Of a DNA stretch of 64,000 bases, positions 1-7,530 are shown piece by piece. The notes below the pieces were generated by a model. That model made no database searches. It was given only the letters and a program-made list of their open reading frames with translations, and was not told the DNA's origin. A program made the translations under genes and the position numbers. The stretch's first letter is position 1, and each line of letters starts with the position of its first letter. This DNA comes from Acetitomaculum ruminis DSM 5522 (GTDB lineage: Bacteria > Bacillota > Clostridia > Lachnospirales > Lachnospiraceae), in the NCBI RefSeq assembly GCF_900112085.1, contig NZ_FOJY01000013.1, forward strand, positions 1 to 64,000. The letters run 5' to 3'.

Positions 1-186
1 AAGTATAAGTACGGGAACCGACATTTCTGGTGCAGAGGATATTATGTAGATACCGTAGGTAAAAATGCAAAAAAGATTGAACAGTATATTCGCAACCAAC
101 TAAAAGAAGATTTAGAATATGATCAAATGTCACTAAGTGAATTTATAGATCCGTTTACGGGTCAGCCGGTAAACAAGGGCAAATAA
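1..186 (+). CDS. tnpA: IS200/IS605 family transposase TnpA, C-terminal fragment (5' end outside window)
   Basis: The open frame runs from base 1 to a TAA at 184-186 and encodes 61 residues. It contains the stretch GNRHFWCRGYYVDTVGKN, which I recognise as the C-terminal part of the small tyrosine (Y1, HUH) transposases of the IS200 group; these cut and rejoin single-stranded DNA at hairpin ends. The catalytic HUH pair and tyrosine would lie mostly upstream of the window, so activity cannot be judged. No tnpB follows on this side. Confidence 0.82.
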   Translation, partial: KYKYGNRHFWCRGYYVDTVGKNAKKIEQYIRNQLKEDLEYDQMSLSEFIDPFTGQPVNKGK

Positions 187-289
187 AAAGAGGCTCTTGA
201 GAGCCCGCCAGTAATCGTAGTGCGGCTGGCGGATTTTTCAGAGCCCCTTTAGGGGTAGCTAGTAACAGCGGCTTATAGCCGCAGAGCAA

Positions 290-310
290 ACCACCGGCTG
301 AGCCGGTGGT
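290..310 (+). repeat. Terminal hairpin of the IS right end
   Basis: A perfect 9-bp stem (ACCACCGGC / GCCGGTGGT) with a TGA loop lies six bases before the stop codon of the yerC-like gene on the opposite strand. In IS200/IS605 elements such a hairpin is the transposase recognition site. It may also end transcription of the yerC-like gene, although no clear uridine run follows on that strand. Confidence 0.75.
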
Positions 311-316
311 CATGAT

Positions 317-622
317 TTAATCCTCTTTTTTTCCAGTATCCGACAATCTTTTAAATACCATATCATAACCATCATTTCCATAGTTTAACGAACGATTTAC
401 TCTACTGATAGTAGCTGTCGAAGCTCCTGTTTTCTCAGCAATCTCCAAATATGTCTTGTGTTCTCTGAGCATACCCGCAACCTCAAAACGCTGCGCCAAT
501 GAAATAATTTCATTAATTGTACACACATCTTCGAAAAATGTAAAACATTCATCTTCATCCTTCAAAGTTAAAATTGCCTCAAATAACATACGAACCGAGT
601 CTGTATTTATTTTCTTGTTCAT
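317..622 (-). CDS. yerC: YerC/YecD-type TrpR-related DNA-binding protein
   Basis: This 101-residue protein matches the small YerC/YecD family of Firmicutes, which is related to the tryptophan repressor fold. The central part (about residues 33-80) contains INEIISLAQRFEVAGML and the helix-turn-helix stretch GASTATISRVNRSL, where contact with operator DNA is expected. The ligand and target genes of the family are not established. The ATG at 622 has a good Shine-Dalgarno site (AAGGAGA) 8 bases upstream. The stop codon directly abuts the end of the insertion sequence, so the last few residues (GKKED) could have been altered by that insertion. Confidence 0.85.
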   Translation of the reverse strand: MNKKINTDSVRMLFEAILTLKDEDECFTFFEDVCTINEIISLAQRFEVAGMLREHKTYLEIAEKTGASTATISRVNRSLNYGNDGYDMVFKRLSDTGKKED

Positions 623-682
623 ACTAGTTTGTCTCCTTGCACTAGGTTATATTAAAGTCATTCACCTCTTATAACAAACAGT

Positions 683-711
683 ATTTTACCATACTAAAGT
701 GTTTAAGTAAA
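683..711 (-). promoter_or_regulatory. Probable sigma-A promoter of the yerC-like gene
   Basis: On the minus strand a -35 box TTTACT (706-711) and a -10 box TAAAAT (683-688) are separated by 17 bp, about 60 bp ahead of the start codon. An 8-bp inverted repeat CTTTAACG/CGTTAAAG (719-742) lies just upstream and could be an operator. Confidence 0.5.
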
Positions 712-794
712 CAAGATTCTTTAACGATTTAACACGTTAAAGACAAATGTCCGCACTAGAAAGAATGTTAACATTTTTTTATATTTATTTAATA

Positions 795-2156
795 TTATTC
801 GTGTCGTAATGCCTCTATAGGATTTAAATTTGCAGCCTTTCTTGAAGGAAGCAGTCCAAAAACTATACCAATAAGCATTGAGAATACAACTCCCAAAACT
901 GCCGCCGGAACACTTATGGCTACCGGTGTTGAAGATAGCTTGGATATAGCCTGTGCCAGAACTATTCCTGCTATAACTCCTATAAGTCCTCCCAGACTTG
1001 TAAGTACAGCCGCTTCTGTTAAGAACTGAAGCATAATCTGTCCCTTTCTTGCACCAATAGCTTTTTTAAGCCCGATTTCACTGGTTCTTTCTGTGACGGA
1101 CACAAGCATAATATTCATTACACCTATACCACCAACTAAAAGTGAAATACTTGCAATCCATATAAGCTGCTGATTGGTGGCAGTACTTAACTGCTGAAGC
1201 TGTTTTGCTTCTTCTAGTTTATCCTCTGCCTTATAGGAAATGCCTGATTTTGAAGAGGAACCTTCGCCTGAGATATCAGCATCACCTTTATCCCCTTCTA
1301 CATCTGTCAATGTTTCCTGGTCTCCCATAGCTGCACTTTCCTGACCGGCTGGTGTCTGTTGTGATTGCGGAATCTGACTATTTAAATAATCAGCTACCGT
1401 TTTACCAGCCTTACTCATCTCGTCAGTTGTACTTGCCTTAATAAGGACATTTTGTGCCAGATCATATCCATAAATAGTCGGCCAGATACTGTAAGGAACA
1501 TAAACATTTCCTCCTGCCTCTGACTGATAGCTGTAGTAATCTTCTTCTGAATTTATTACAGGTTCAAATTCTTCAGACTCTGTAACCACACCTATTATGG
1601 TAAAAGGCTCTTTTTGAATTTCAATTGTCTGACCGATAGGATCTCCGTCTATAAAAAAGGCATCTAAGGATTCATTATCTATAATAGCCACTTTTCTGTA
1701 TTTAGAAATATCAGAGTCCATAAAACCTCTTCCCTGCTTTATCTTAAGTCCTGCCACATCAAAATATTTTGCTGTTGTTCCATAAACATGGCCATTACTT
1801 AATGAATTATTTTTATAATATAATCCGCTGTATACACTTGTGCTATGATATACAACTGCAGATTCTACCTCATCAAATTCTTCTATCTGATTTATAACAT
1901 TTTTATCAATCTCAGGTAGCCCCAAGGCAGATACCTGAGATTCCCCGTATTCGTCTTCAGAGTTTCTTAATTCAACTTTTACCGTATTATTTCCGGAACC
2001 GATTAAATTTCGCTTTATTTGCTCATTGGTTCCTTTAATTGTAGAAACAATAGCTATAATTGCTGCAATACCTATTATGATTCCTAACATGGTAAGCAAT
2101 GAACGAAGCTTATGTCCCCATATTCCCTGAAAAGATAATCGTATATTTTCTATCAA
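795..2156 (-). CDS. MacB-like ABC transporter permease (FtsX domain)
   Basis: A 453-residue membrane protein with the MacB architecture: one N-terminal membrane helix (about residues 18-42, LLTMLGIIIGIAAIIAIVS), a large extracellular domain, and three C-terminal helices in an FtsX domain (from about residue 333) ending PIEALRHE. It is the membrane subunit of a tripartite-like exporter for peptides, drugs or envelope factors and would work with the ATPase at 3808-4488. A Ser/Gly/Asp-rich insert (about residues 280-310) lies in the external domain. The start is TTG at 2156, supported by AAGGGG. It is the last gene of the operon beginning at 5906. Confidence 0.88.
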   Translation of the reverse strand: MIENIRLSFQGIWGHKLRSLLTMLGIIIGIAAIIAIVSTIKGTNEQIKRNLIGSGNNTVKVELRNSEDEYGESQVSALGLPEIDKNVINQIEEFDEVESAVVYHSTSVYSGLYYKNNSLSNGHVYGTTAKYFDVAGLKIKQGRGFMDSDISKYRKVAIIDNESLDAFFIDGDPIGQTIEIQKEPFTIIGVVTESEEFEPVINSEEDYYSYQSEAGGNVYVPYSIWPTIYGYDLAQNVLIKASTTDEMSKAGKTVADYLNSQIPQSQQTPAGQESAAMGDQETLTDVEGDKGDADISGEGSSSKSGISYKAEDKLEEAKQLQQLSTATNQQLIWIASISLLVGGIGVMNIMLVSVTERTSEIGLKKAIGARKGQIMLQFLTEAAVLTSLGGLIGVIAGIVLAQAISKLSSTPVAISVPAAVLGVVFSMLIGIVFGLLPSRKAANLNPIEALRHE

Positions 2157-2193
2157 TCTCTTTTTCCCCTTTCATTCAAATTCACAAATAAAT

Positions 2194-3804
2194 TTAGAAG
2201 TCCATATCGTAGCTGTATTCTTCGCATTTGACACCTTCTTTTGCTGTATCTCCATAAGGGAAGGCTACATAATCATCCATTGTAATTCCGGAATAGATTT
2301 TAACATAATAAGAATCTGAAGACTGTCCTACAGATACTTTTCTCTTTTCCAAAACACCTTCATCATTTCTTACAAAGCAGTAATAAGTATTTCCGTCTTT
2401 TCTGACATAGGCTTTTGGTAGGTAAAAGCCCTTGTTTCCTTCGTTGTTTTTAAGGGTAATATCTGCTCCTTCGCCATTATTAAGGCCTGAAGCATCTTCT
2501 ATATATGCTGTAAAAGGATAATATGATGTATTGCTATTTCCCGGTCCATAGTAATCATTATCATTGCTATTGGAAGGATATGTGGAAATATCCGTAATTT
2601 TTGCAGTAAAATAGGTACCTGTCTCCCAGGTGTTTCCGGAAATTACCTGACCTACTTTTAAGTCATTATAATCAAATTCACTAACAGTTCCGGTAACATA
2701 CATTCCTGCTGCATCGCTGATAACTATCATGGGACGATCTGATGAAGGCAGCTCATCCATATTTCCGCAAGTAACAACTATTCCATCCATTTCCGCTTTT
2801 ACATTGGCTTTATCAAGTTCTTTCTGAGCAGTTTCAAGATCAACCTGGTTTTCTTTTTGTGCCAGATTAAGCTGTCTGAGTTCTGAATTAATGGAGTTGA
2901 TTTTATCATTTATATCCTGCTGGGTATAACCTTCTTCCTGTGGCTCCTCCTCAGGCTCATTATCAGGCTCCTCCTCAGGTTCGTCTATTACCGCTTCTGT
3001 TACCATGGTGGTTAAAAGCTTTACGCTTACCTTGTCTTTTTTCTTCATATATGGAAGCATAGAACCGTCAATGGTGGTATTTTCAAGCTTTGTTCCTGTT
3101 AATACATCTCCCTCGCGTATTTCAAAAACAGCATATTTCCCATCATTAACCTGTTCCCCTTCATCATTATAGCCACCAAGAGTATTAAATAATTCTCCTG
3201 TTACATAGCCATCCTCGGTACACAGGAATCTGTATGGATTTTTGCTACTGCCATCTCCATAATAGCTTTGGGAAATAGCATTTACCGTACCTATTGCCAC
3301 AACTTTTTCCGGATTTTCTACCTTTCCGGCAATATCATCATTATCATCCGGTGTATCGGGATTATCCGGTGTGTCAGGTTCCGGTTCTTTTGGGGTAACA
3401 GGAGTCATGGTTTTAAACTTTTGAAGTTCTGCCTCTTTGTTTTTTATCTGAGTAGCTGTGTTGGTAATCTGAAGCTGCTTTTCCTGAACATTAATCTGAA
3501 GCATTTCACTTTCGTAGGTTAAAAGCACATCTCCGGCTTTTACCGTATCACCCTGTTTAACATTGACTTCTTTTAAAGTCATATCATCATCCAAATAAAT
3601 GGATTGTGATTTATTGCTTTTTATACTTCCGGTAGTAGTTCCGGAGCTTTCATAATCTTCATAACCCAAATTACTTACCGACATAACCTTTGCCACAAGC
3701 TGCTGGTTTGAATAATTAATATAATATCCTACTCCACCACCAATCAGAGCAATTATTATAAGTGTAATAATTACAGCTTTGAGAATTTTCTTACCTTTTT
3801 CCAT
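2194..3804 (-). CDS. HlyD/MacA-like efflux adaptor, second of the operon
   Basis: A 536-residue membrane-anchored adaptor. Residues about 7-30 form a single membrane helix; a biotinyl-lipoyl-like half-domain follows (LKEVNVKQGDTVKAGDVLLTY, about residues 77-97), then two helical segments and a second half with AEMDGIVV. Two Pro/Glu/Asp-rich linkers (about 135-160 and 273-292) interrupt the helical region, which is unusual for MacA-like proteins and suggests flexible spacers in a Gram-positive wall. It lies 37 bp upstream of the permease and 3 bp after the ATPase gene. In a monoderm this family couples MacB-like permeases to cargo; the substrate is unknown. Confidence 0.83.
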   Translation of the reverse strand: MEKGKKILKAVIITLIIIALIGGGVGYYINYSNQQLVAKVMSVSNLGYEDYESSGTTTGSIKSNKSQSIYLDDDMTLKEVNVKQGDTVKAGDVLLTYESEMLQINVQEKQLQITNTATQIKNKEAELQKFKTMTPVTPKEPEPDTPDNPDTPDDNDDIAGKVENPEKVVAIGTVNAISQSYYGDGSSKNPYRFLCTEDGYVTGELFNTLGGYNDEGEQVNDGKYAVFEIREGDVLTGTKLENTTIDGSMLPYMKKKDKVSVKLLTTMVTEAVIDEPEEEPDNEPEEEPQEEGYTQQDINDKINSINSELRQLNLAQKENQVDLETAQKELDKANVKAEMDGIVVTCGNMDELPSSDRPMIVISDAAGMYVTGTVSEFDYNDLKVGQVISGNTWETGTYFTAKITDISTYPSNSNDNDYYGPGNSNTSYYPFTAYIEDASGLNNGEGADITLKNNEGNKGFYLPKAYVRKDGNTYYCFVRNDEGVLEKRKVSVGQSSDSYYVKIYSGITMDDYVAFPYGDTAKEGVKCEEYSYDMDF

Positions 3805-3807
3805 GGT

Positions 3808-4488
3808 CTATATCCTCCCTGTATCTTCTTCAATGATTCCGTCCTTGATAAATATGCACTTTTTAGCACAATCAGCAATTTCTCTGGAATGGGTAATCAT
3901 TATTACTGTTACACCATCGTTATTAAGACTGGAAAAAAGTTCCATTATGGAATCACCTGATTTTGAATCAAGGGCACCTGTAGGTTCATCTGCCAAAAGT
4001 ATCTTTGGTGAGTTTACCATGGCTCTGGCTATGGCAACTCTTTGCTTTTGACCACCTGACAACTGGGTAGGCTTAAAATTAACTCTTTCTCCCAGTCCGA
4101 CTCTTTCAAGAGCAATACGGGCTTTTTCTCTTCTTTCTGCTTTCTTAACACCTGCATAAATTAGCGGAAGTGCCACATTATCAAGAGCACTTTGTGTTGC
4201 CAAGAGATTAAAATTCTGAAATACAAATCCGATTTTATTTAATCTTACATTTGAAAGCTGCTTATCATTCATTTTAGCTATATCTTCACCATCTAAAAGA
4301 TATGTTCCACTGGTAGGCTTATCAAGGCATCCCACAATATTCATCAAAGTCGTCTTTCCTGAACCTGAAGGACCCATTATAGCAAGATAGTCGCCTTCTT
4401 CCACAGCTAAAGATACATTTTTTAAAACAGGAATAACAAGCTTATCCTGAAGATAATCTTTATAAATATCTTTTAATTCTAAAAGCAT
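3808..4488 (-). CDS. MacB/LolD-type ABC transporter ATP-binding protein
   Basis: A 226-residue nucleotide-binding subunit with Walker A GPSGSGKTT (about residues 39-47), Q-loop FQN, signature LSGGQKQRVAIARA and Walker B ILLADEPTGALD. The segment ADEPTGALDSKSG is typical of the LolD/MacB/FtsE group. It overlaps the stop of the upstream adaptor by one base (TAATG at 4486-4490), implying translational coupling. It would power the permease at 795-2156. Confidence 0.93.
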   Translation of the reverse strand: MLLELKDIYKDYLQDKLVIPVLKNVSLAVEEGDYLAIMGPSGSGKTTLMNIVGCLDKPTSGTYLLDGEDIAKMNDKQLSNVRLNKIGFVFQNFNLLATQSALDNVALPLIYAGVKKAERREKARIALERVGLGERVNFKPTQLSGGQKQRVAIARAMVNSPKILLADEPTGALDSKSGDSIMELFSSLNNDGVTVIMITHSREIADCAKKCIFIKDGIIEEDTGRI

Positions 4489-5906
4489 TAACCTTCTCCT
4501 CCTACAGCAGTAGTATCATCATCCTGTACACTTTCTTTGTCTATATTTTCGTCGCCTTCTTTAGATGGTTCTTCAAGGGAATCTACATCCTTATCTCCCA
4601 TATCTCCACCTTCTAAATCTTTTATGGAATCAGAACTCCAGTCTCCTTCGCCAAAATCAGAATATTCTCCTTCGTCACCGGTTATATCTTCTGAGAAATC
4701 TCCTGCTTCTGAAACATTTGTTGTAGTTGAAAGTCCCTCTTCATATTTTGGCTGTGGCCATGCGATGTAATCATCTTCTTTAAGGCCGTCTTTTATCTCG
4801 TATTCATCAAGTTCTGCATCATAATCTCCAAGAGTAACTTTTTGTTTTACAAGTTTCTTGCCTGAATCCGCTTTCCATACATAAGCAGACTCATCTTCCT
4901 GAACAATATAGCCTGACATAAGCCAAAGACCTTCTTTTTTCTTGCTTGTCTGTCCCTGATCCATTTCAATATATACATGCTGTCCAAGTAAGAGACCTTC
5001 GCTGCTTGGAAGTGAAATATAAAAAGGATATTTTGTTGAAGTATCGCCTGATTGAGAACCATAATAATCATCATCATTATTGTTGTTATTGTTTTCGTCG
5101 TTTGACTGTGTGTCTACATTACTGATTGTACCTTCCCAGGTCTGTTTATCATCCATTCTTGATCTGATAATTACCTTGGCATCTTTTTCAATGGTATAGA
5201 CATTTTGTTCGCTGACTAAACCTTTCACTCTGTAATTTCCTGATACTAAAATCGTAACAAATGCATCATCTGAAACATCTGAATTCTGGTCTGAATCTAA
5301 ATTATCTGAAGATCCCGGACTTCCAACGCTTTTTACAATTCCATCAGCAGTGGAAACAACAACAGCATTATTAATAGATTCGTTAAGTCCGTCTATTTCT
5401 ATCTGTTTACTGTTTTTGTCATATTGAGACTGCTTGATTTCAAGATTTAATTCCTGAATCTGAGAATTATAATCTGCCTGTTCTTCTGCAGATGCAGTTG
5501 CCTTTTGAGCATTAAGTGTATTTATCTGATCTGTATTGTCAGCAATGTCATTGTTTAATTTGTCAAGCTCAAGCTGTGCCTGCTGAAGTTTTGTATTAAG
5601 GTCTGCCGTGTCATATTTAAATAACTGATCTCCGGTTTTAACTTCCTGACCTTTTGTAACAAATACTTCTCCAACCACTTTGTCAGAGGCTTTGGCAATC
5701 TTAACAGTATCCTGAGCTTCTACAACACCTGCATAACGGTTTTGTATGCCGGTTTTATCGCCCCCTATAATTTCACTTACCTTTTCTACATAAACCAACC
5801 CTTTGGTTCCCACTACATTTCTGATACCGAAATACCAGATAAGTACTCCTGCTATTACCACAATGATAATGGCTACAGGAATCCCAATCTTTTTGTTTAA
5901 CTTCAT
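4488..5906 (-). CDS. HlyD/MacA-like efflux adaptor with acidic C-terminal tail
   Basis: First gene of the exporter operon; 472 residues. It has an N-terminal membrane helix (about residues 8-30), a lipoyl-like motif (VGEVFVTKGQEVKTGDQLF), a long coiled-coil hairpin (about 105-180) and a second lipoyl half (STADGIVKSVG). The last ~75 residues are a striking acidic, Ser/Gly/Asp/Glu-rich tail with no resemblance to the adaptor fold. A GTG codon at 5909 also opens the frame, but the ATG at 5906 is 7 bases from AGGAGG and is preferred. Having two different adaptors around one ATPase and one permease suggests a heteromeric adaptor ring or alternative substrates. Confidence 0.82.
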   Translation of the reverse strand: MKLNKKIGIPVAIIIVVIAGVLIWYFGIRNVVGTKGLVYVEKVSEIIGGDKTGIQNRYAGVVEAQDTVKIAKASDKVVGEVFVTKGQEVKTGDQLFKYDTADLNTKLQQAQLELDKLNNDIADNTDQINTLNAQKATASAEEQADYNSQIQELNLEIKQSQYDKNSKQIEIDGLNESINNAVVVSTADGIVKSVGSPGSSDNLDSDQNSDVSDDAFVTILVSGNYRVKGLVSEQNVYTIEKDAKVIIRSRMDDKQTWEGTISNVDTQSNDENNNNNNDDDYYGSQSGDTSTKYPFYISLPSSEGLLLGQHVYIEMDQGQTSKKKEGLWLMSGYIVQEDESAYVWKADSGKKLVKQKVTLGDYDAELDEYEIKDGLKEDDYIAWPQPKYEEGLSTTTNVSEAGDFSEDITGDEGEYSDFGEGDWSSDSIKDLEGGDMGDKDVDSLEEPSKEGDENIDKESVQDDDTTAVGGEG

Positions 5907-6020
5907 CACTTATCCTCCTGATTTATTATTATAATTGGCCGCGCAATCAGCCCTAATATATATTAAACCACATTATTAATTAAATATTTACAACTTTTTT
6001 AGTTTTTTCTTAAGAAATTT

Positions 6021-6060
6021 AAAAAAGACTCTGTAATTTCAATAAATTAGCCAGAGCCTT
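6021..6060 (-). terminator. Rho-independent terminator of the purine permease gene
   Basis: A stem pairing AAGGCTCTG with CAGAGTCTT on the minus strand is followed by TTTT, 25 bp after the permease stop. Confidence 0.7.
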
Positions 6061-6084
6061 CCTTAAAATTGTATATTATTTTCT

Positions 6085-7434
6085 TTATAAAGCTGCGTAA
6101 TTAATAATAAATATGATTGAAAGTATTATCATAAGTGTACTTAATTTCTTTTCTTTTGCCTTACCTGAAAGTAATGTAATAACTGTGTAGGAAATAATTC
6201 CAAAGGCCATTCCGTTGGAAATACTGTATGTAAAAGCTGTAGCTGCAATACATATAAATGCAGGAAAGCCCTCAGATAAATCACCAAAATCAATATTGGT
6301 TACACTCTTCATTAAAAATACTCCAACTACAATAAGTGCAGGTGCAGTAGCAAATGATGGTATGGCAGTAAATACCGGTGCTAAAAGGCATGACAGTAAG
6401 AATAAAAATCCTGTAGTAATAGCTGTAAGACCGGTTCTTCCTCCTGCTTCCATTCCGGTAGCACTTTCTACGAAGGTTGTAGTGGTAGATGTTCCAAATA
6501 TGGCACCGGCTGTGGTTGCCAATGCATCTGCCAATAAGGCTCCTTTTATCTTAGGTAGTTTTCCGTTTTCATCTAACATATTGGTATTTGAAGCAAGACC
6601 GATAATTCCACCTAATGTGTCAAAAATATCTATAAATAACAGTGAAATAACAAGGGAAATATATTTTCCTATATCAACACCTGTAAAATCAAGATTAAAA
6701 CACTGTCCAAAGGTAATTGACAAAGCCCCGTAATTTACATCCTTAAAGGAAGGTAAAAGACTTATTGGATATTGGAATATTCCTGTAATTTGAAGAATGA
6801 TTCCTATAATCCAAACTCCAAATATACCGATAAGCATTGCTCCTTTAATGCCTCTTATCATAAGAATAATAATTGCCAAAGCTCCAATCATTGTAAGTAA
6901 TATGGCAATACCCTGATTTGCAAAATCTCCGCTGATATTGGCCATTCCTACTAATGTAGATTCATCTGCAACTACTATTCCCGCATTTTCAAGACCGATT
7001 AAGGTTATAAAAAATCCAAGTCCCGTGCTTATTGCAAATTTTAAATTCTTTGGTATGGCATTAAAAATCGCTTCTCTGACATTTACCAGTGAAAGTAAAA
7101 TAAATACAAGACCTTCAACAAACACTGCAAAAAGACCCAGTTTCCAGGAAACACCAAGTCCTATACATAAAGTATAAGTAAATGTGGCATTTAATCCCAT
7201 TCCGGCTGCCAAAGCAAATGGATAATTTGACAATAATCCCATACAAAGACAACCAAAAGCTGCAGCTAAAGCTGTAGCTAACATAACTGCATCTTTATCC
7301 ATTCCTGCATCAACTAACATAGATGGATTTACGGCAAGTATGTATGCCATGGTAATAAAAGTAGTAATACCTGCAACGATTTCTGTTTTCACATCAGTAT
7401 TATTCTCTTTAAGTTTGAACAATCGTTCAAGCAT
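6085..7434 (-). CDS. NCS2/AzgA-family purine (guanine/hypoxanthine/adenine) permease
   Basis: A 449-residue protein with about 12-14 membrane segments. It starts with the AzgA/PbuG signature (TEIVAGITTFITMAYILAVN, residues about 18-37), followed by GLGLNATF-like LAAGMGLNATFTYT and the later conserved region GTSTTTTFVESATGMEAGGRTGL. The family imports purine bases with protons. It is a single-gene unit: a promoter lies 55 bp upstream and a terminator just downstream. The leader of about 45 nt is too short for a purine riboswitch. Exact base specificity cannot be read from the sequence. Confidence 0.9.
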   Translation of the reverse strand: MLERLFKLKENNTDVKTEIVAGITTFITMAYILAVNPSMLVDAGMDKDAVMLATALAAAFGCLCMGLLSNYPFALAAGMGLNATFTYTLCIGLGVSWKLGLFAVFVEGLVFILLSLVNVREAIFNAIPKNLKFAISTGLGFFITLIGLENAGIVVADESTLVGMANISGDFANQGIAILLTMIGALAIIILMIRGIKGAMLIGIFGVWIIGIILQITGIFQYPISLLPSFKDVNYGALSITFGQCFNLDFTGVDIGKYISLVISLLFIDIFDTLGGIIGLASNTNMLDENGKLPKIKGALLADALATTAGAIFGTSTTTTFVESATGMEAGGRTGLTAITTGFLFLLSCLLAPVFTAIPSFATAPALIVVGVFLMKSVTNIDFGDLSEGFPAFICIAATAFTYSISNGMAFGIISYTVITLLSGKAKEKKLSTLMIILSIIFIINYAAL

Positions 7435-7488
7435 ATAAGTTCCTCCTTCTTGTAACCCTTAAGGGGTATTCATAAAACAACGGAGAAC

Positions 7489-7517
7489 ATTATATCATAT
7501 AGGCAAATTTTACACAA
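7489..7517 (-). promoter_or_regulatory. Sigma-A promoter of the purine permease
   Basis: A -35 box TTGTGT (7512-7517) and a consensus -10 box TATAAT (7489-7494), spacer 17 bp, on the minus strand. A short palindrome (CCCTTAAGGG) lies in the leader at about 7456-7466. Confidence 0.7.
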
Positions 7518-7530
7518 TTTTTTTATTGCA

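Larger units (their letters stand above)
1..316 (+). mobile_element. Right end of an IS200/IS605-family insertion sequence (left part outside window)
   Basis: The segment holds the C-terminal end of a TnpA-type transposase followed by about 130 bp of hairpin-rich, non-coding DNA: CCCCTTTAGGGG near 244-255, GCGGCTTATAGCCGC near 269-283, and a strong terminal hairpin at 290-310 (ACCACCGGC, 3-nt loop, GCCGGTGGT) followed by CATGATT. A subterminal hairpin next to the cleavage site, without classical terminal inverted repeats, is the known end structure of IS200/IS605 elements. The exact boundary cannot be fixed without an empty site; I place it at the stop codon of the next gene. Confidence 0.8.

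Noticed and set aside
770-785. AATGTTAACATT followed by T run as terminator of the export operon
   Set aside because: The stem is only 6 bp and the T run is on the plus strand, opposite to the operon.
7435-7490. Purine riboswitch before the purine permease
   Set aside because: The predicted leader is about 45 nt and shows none of the conserved purine-aptamer loops.
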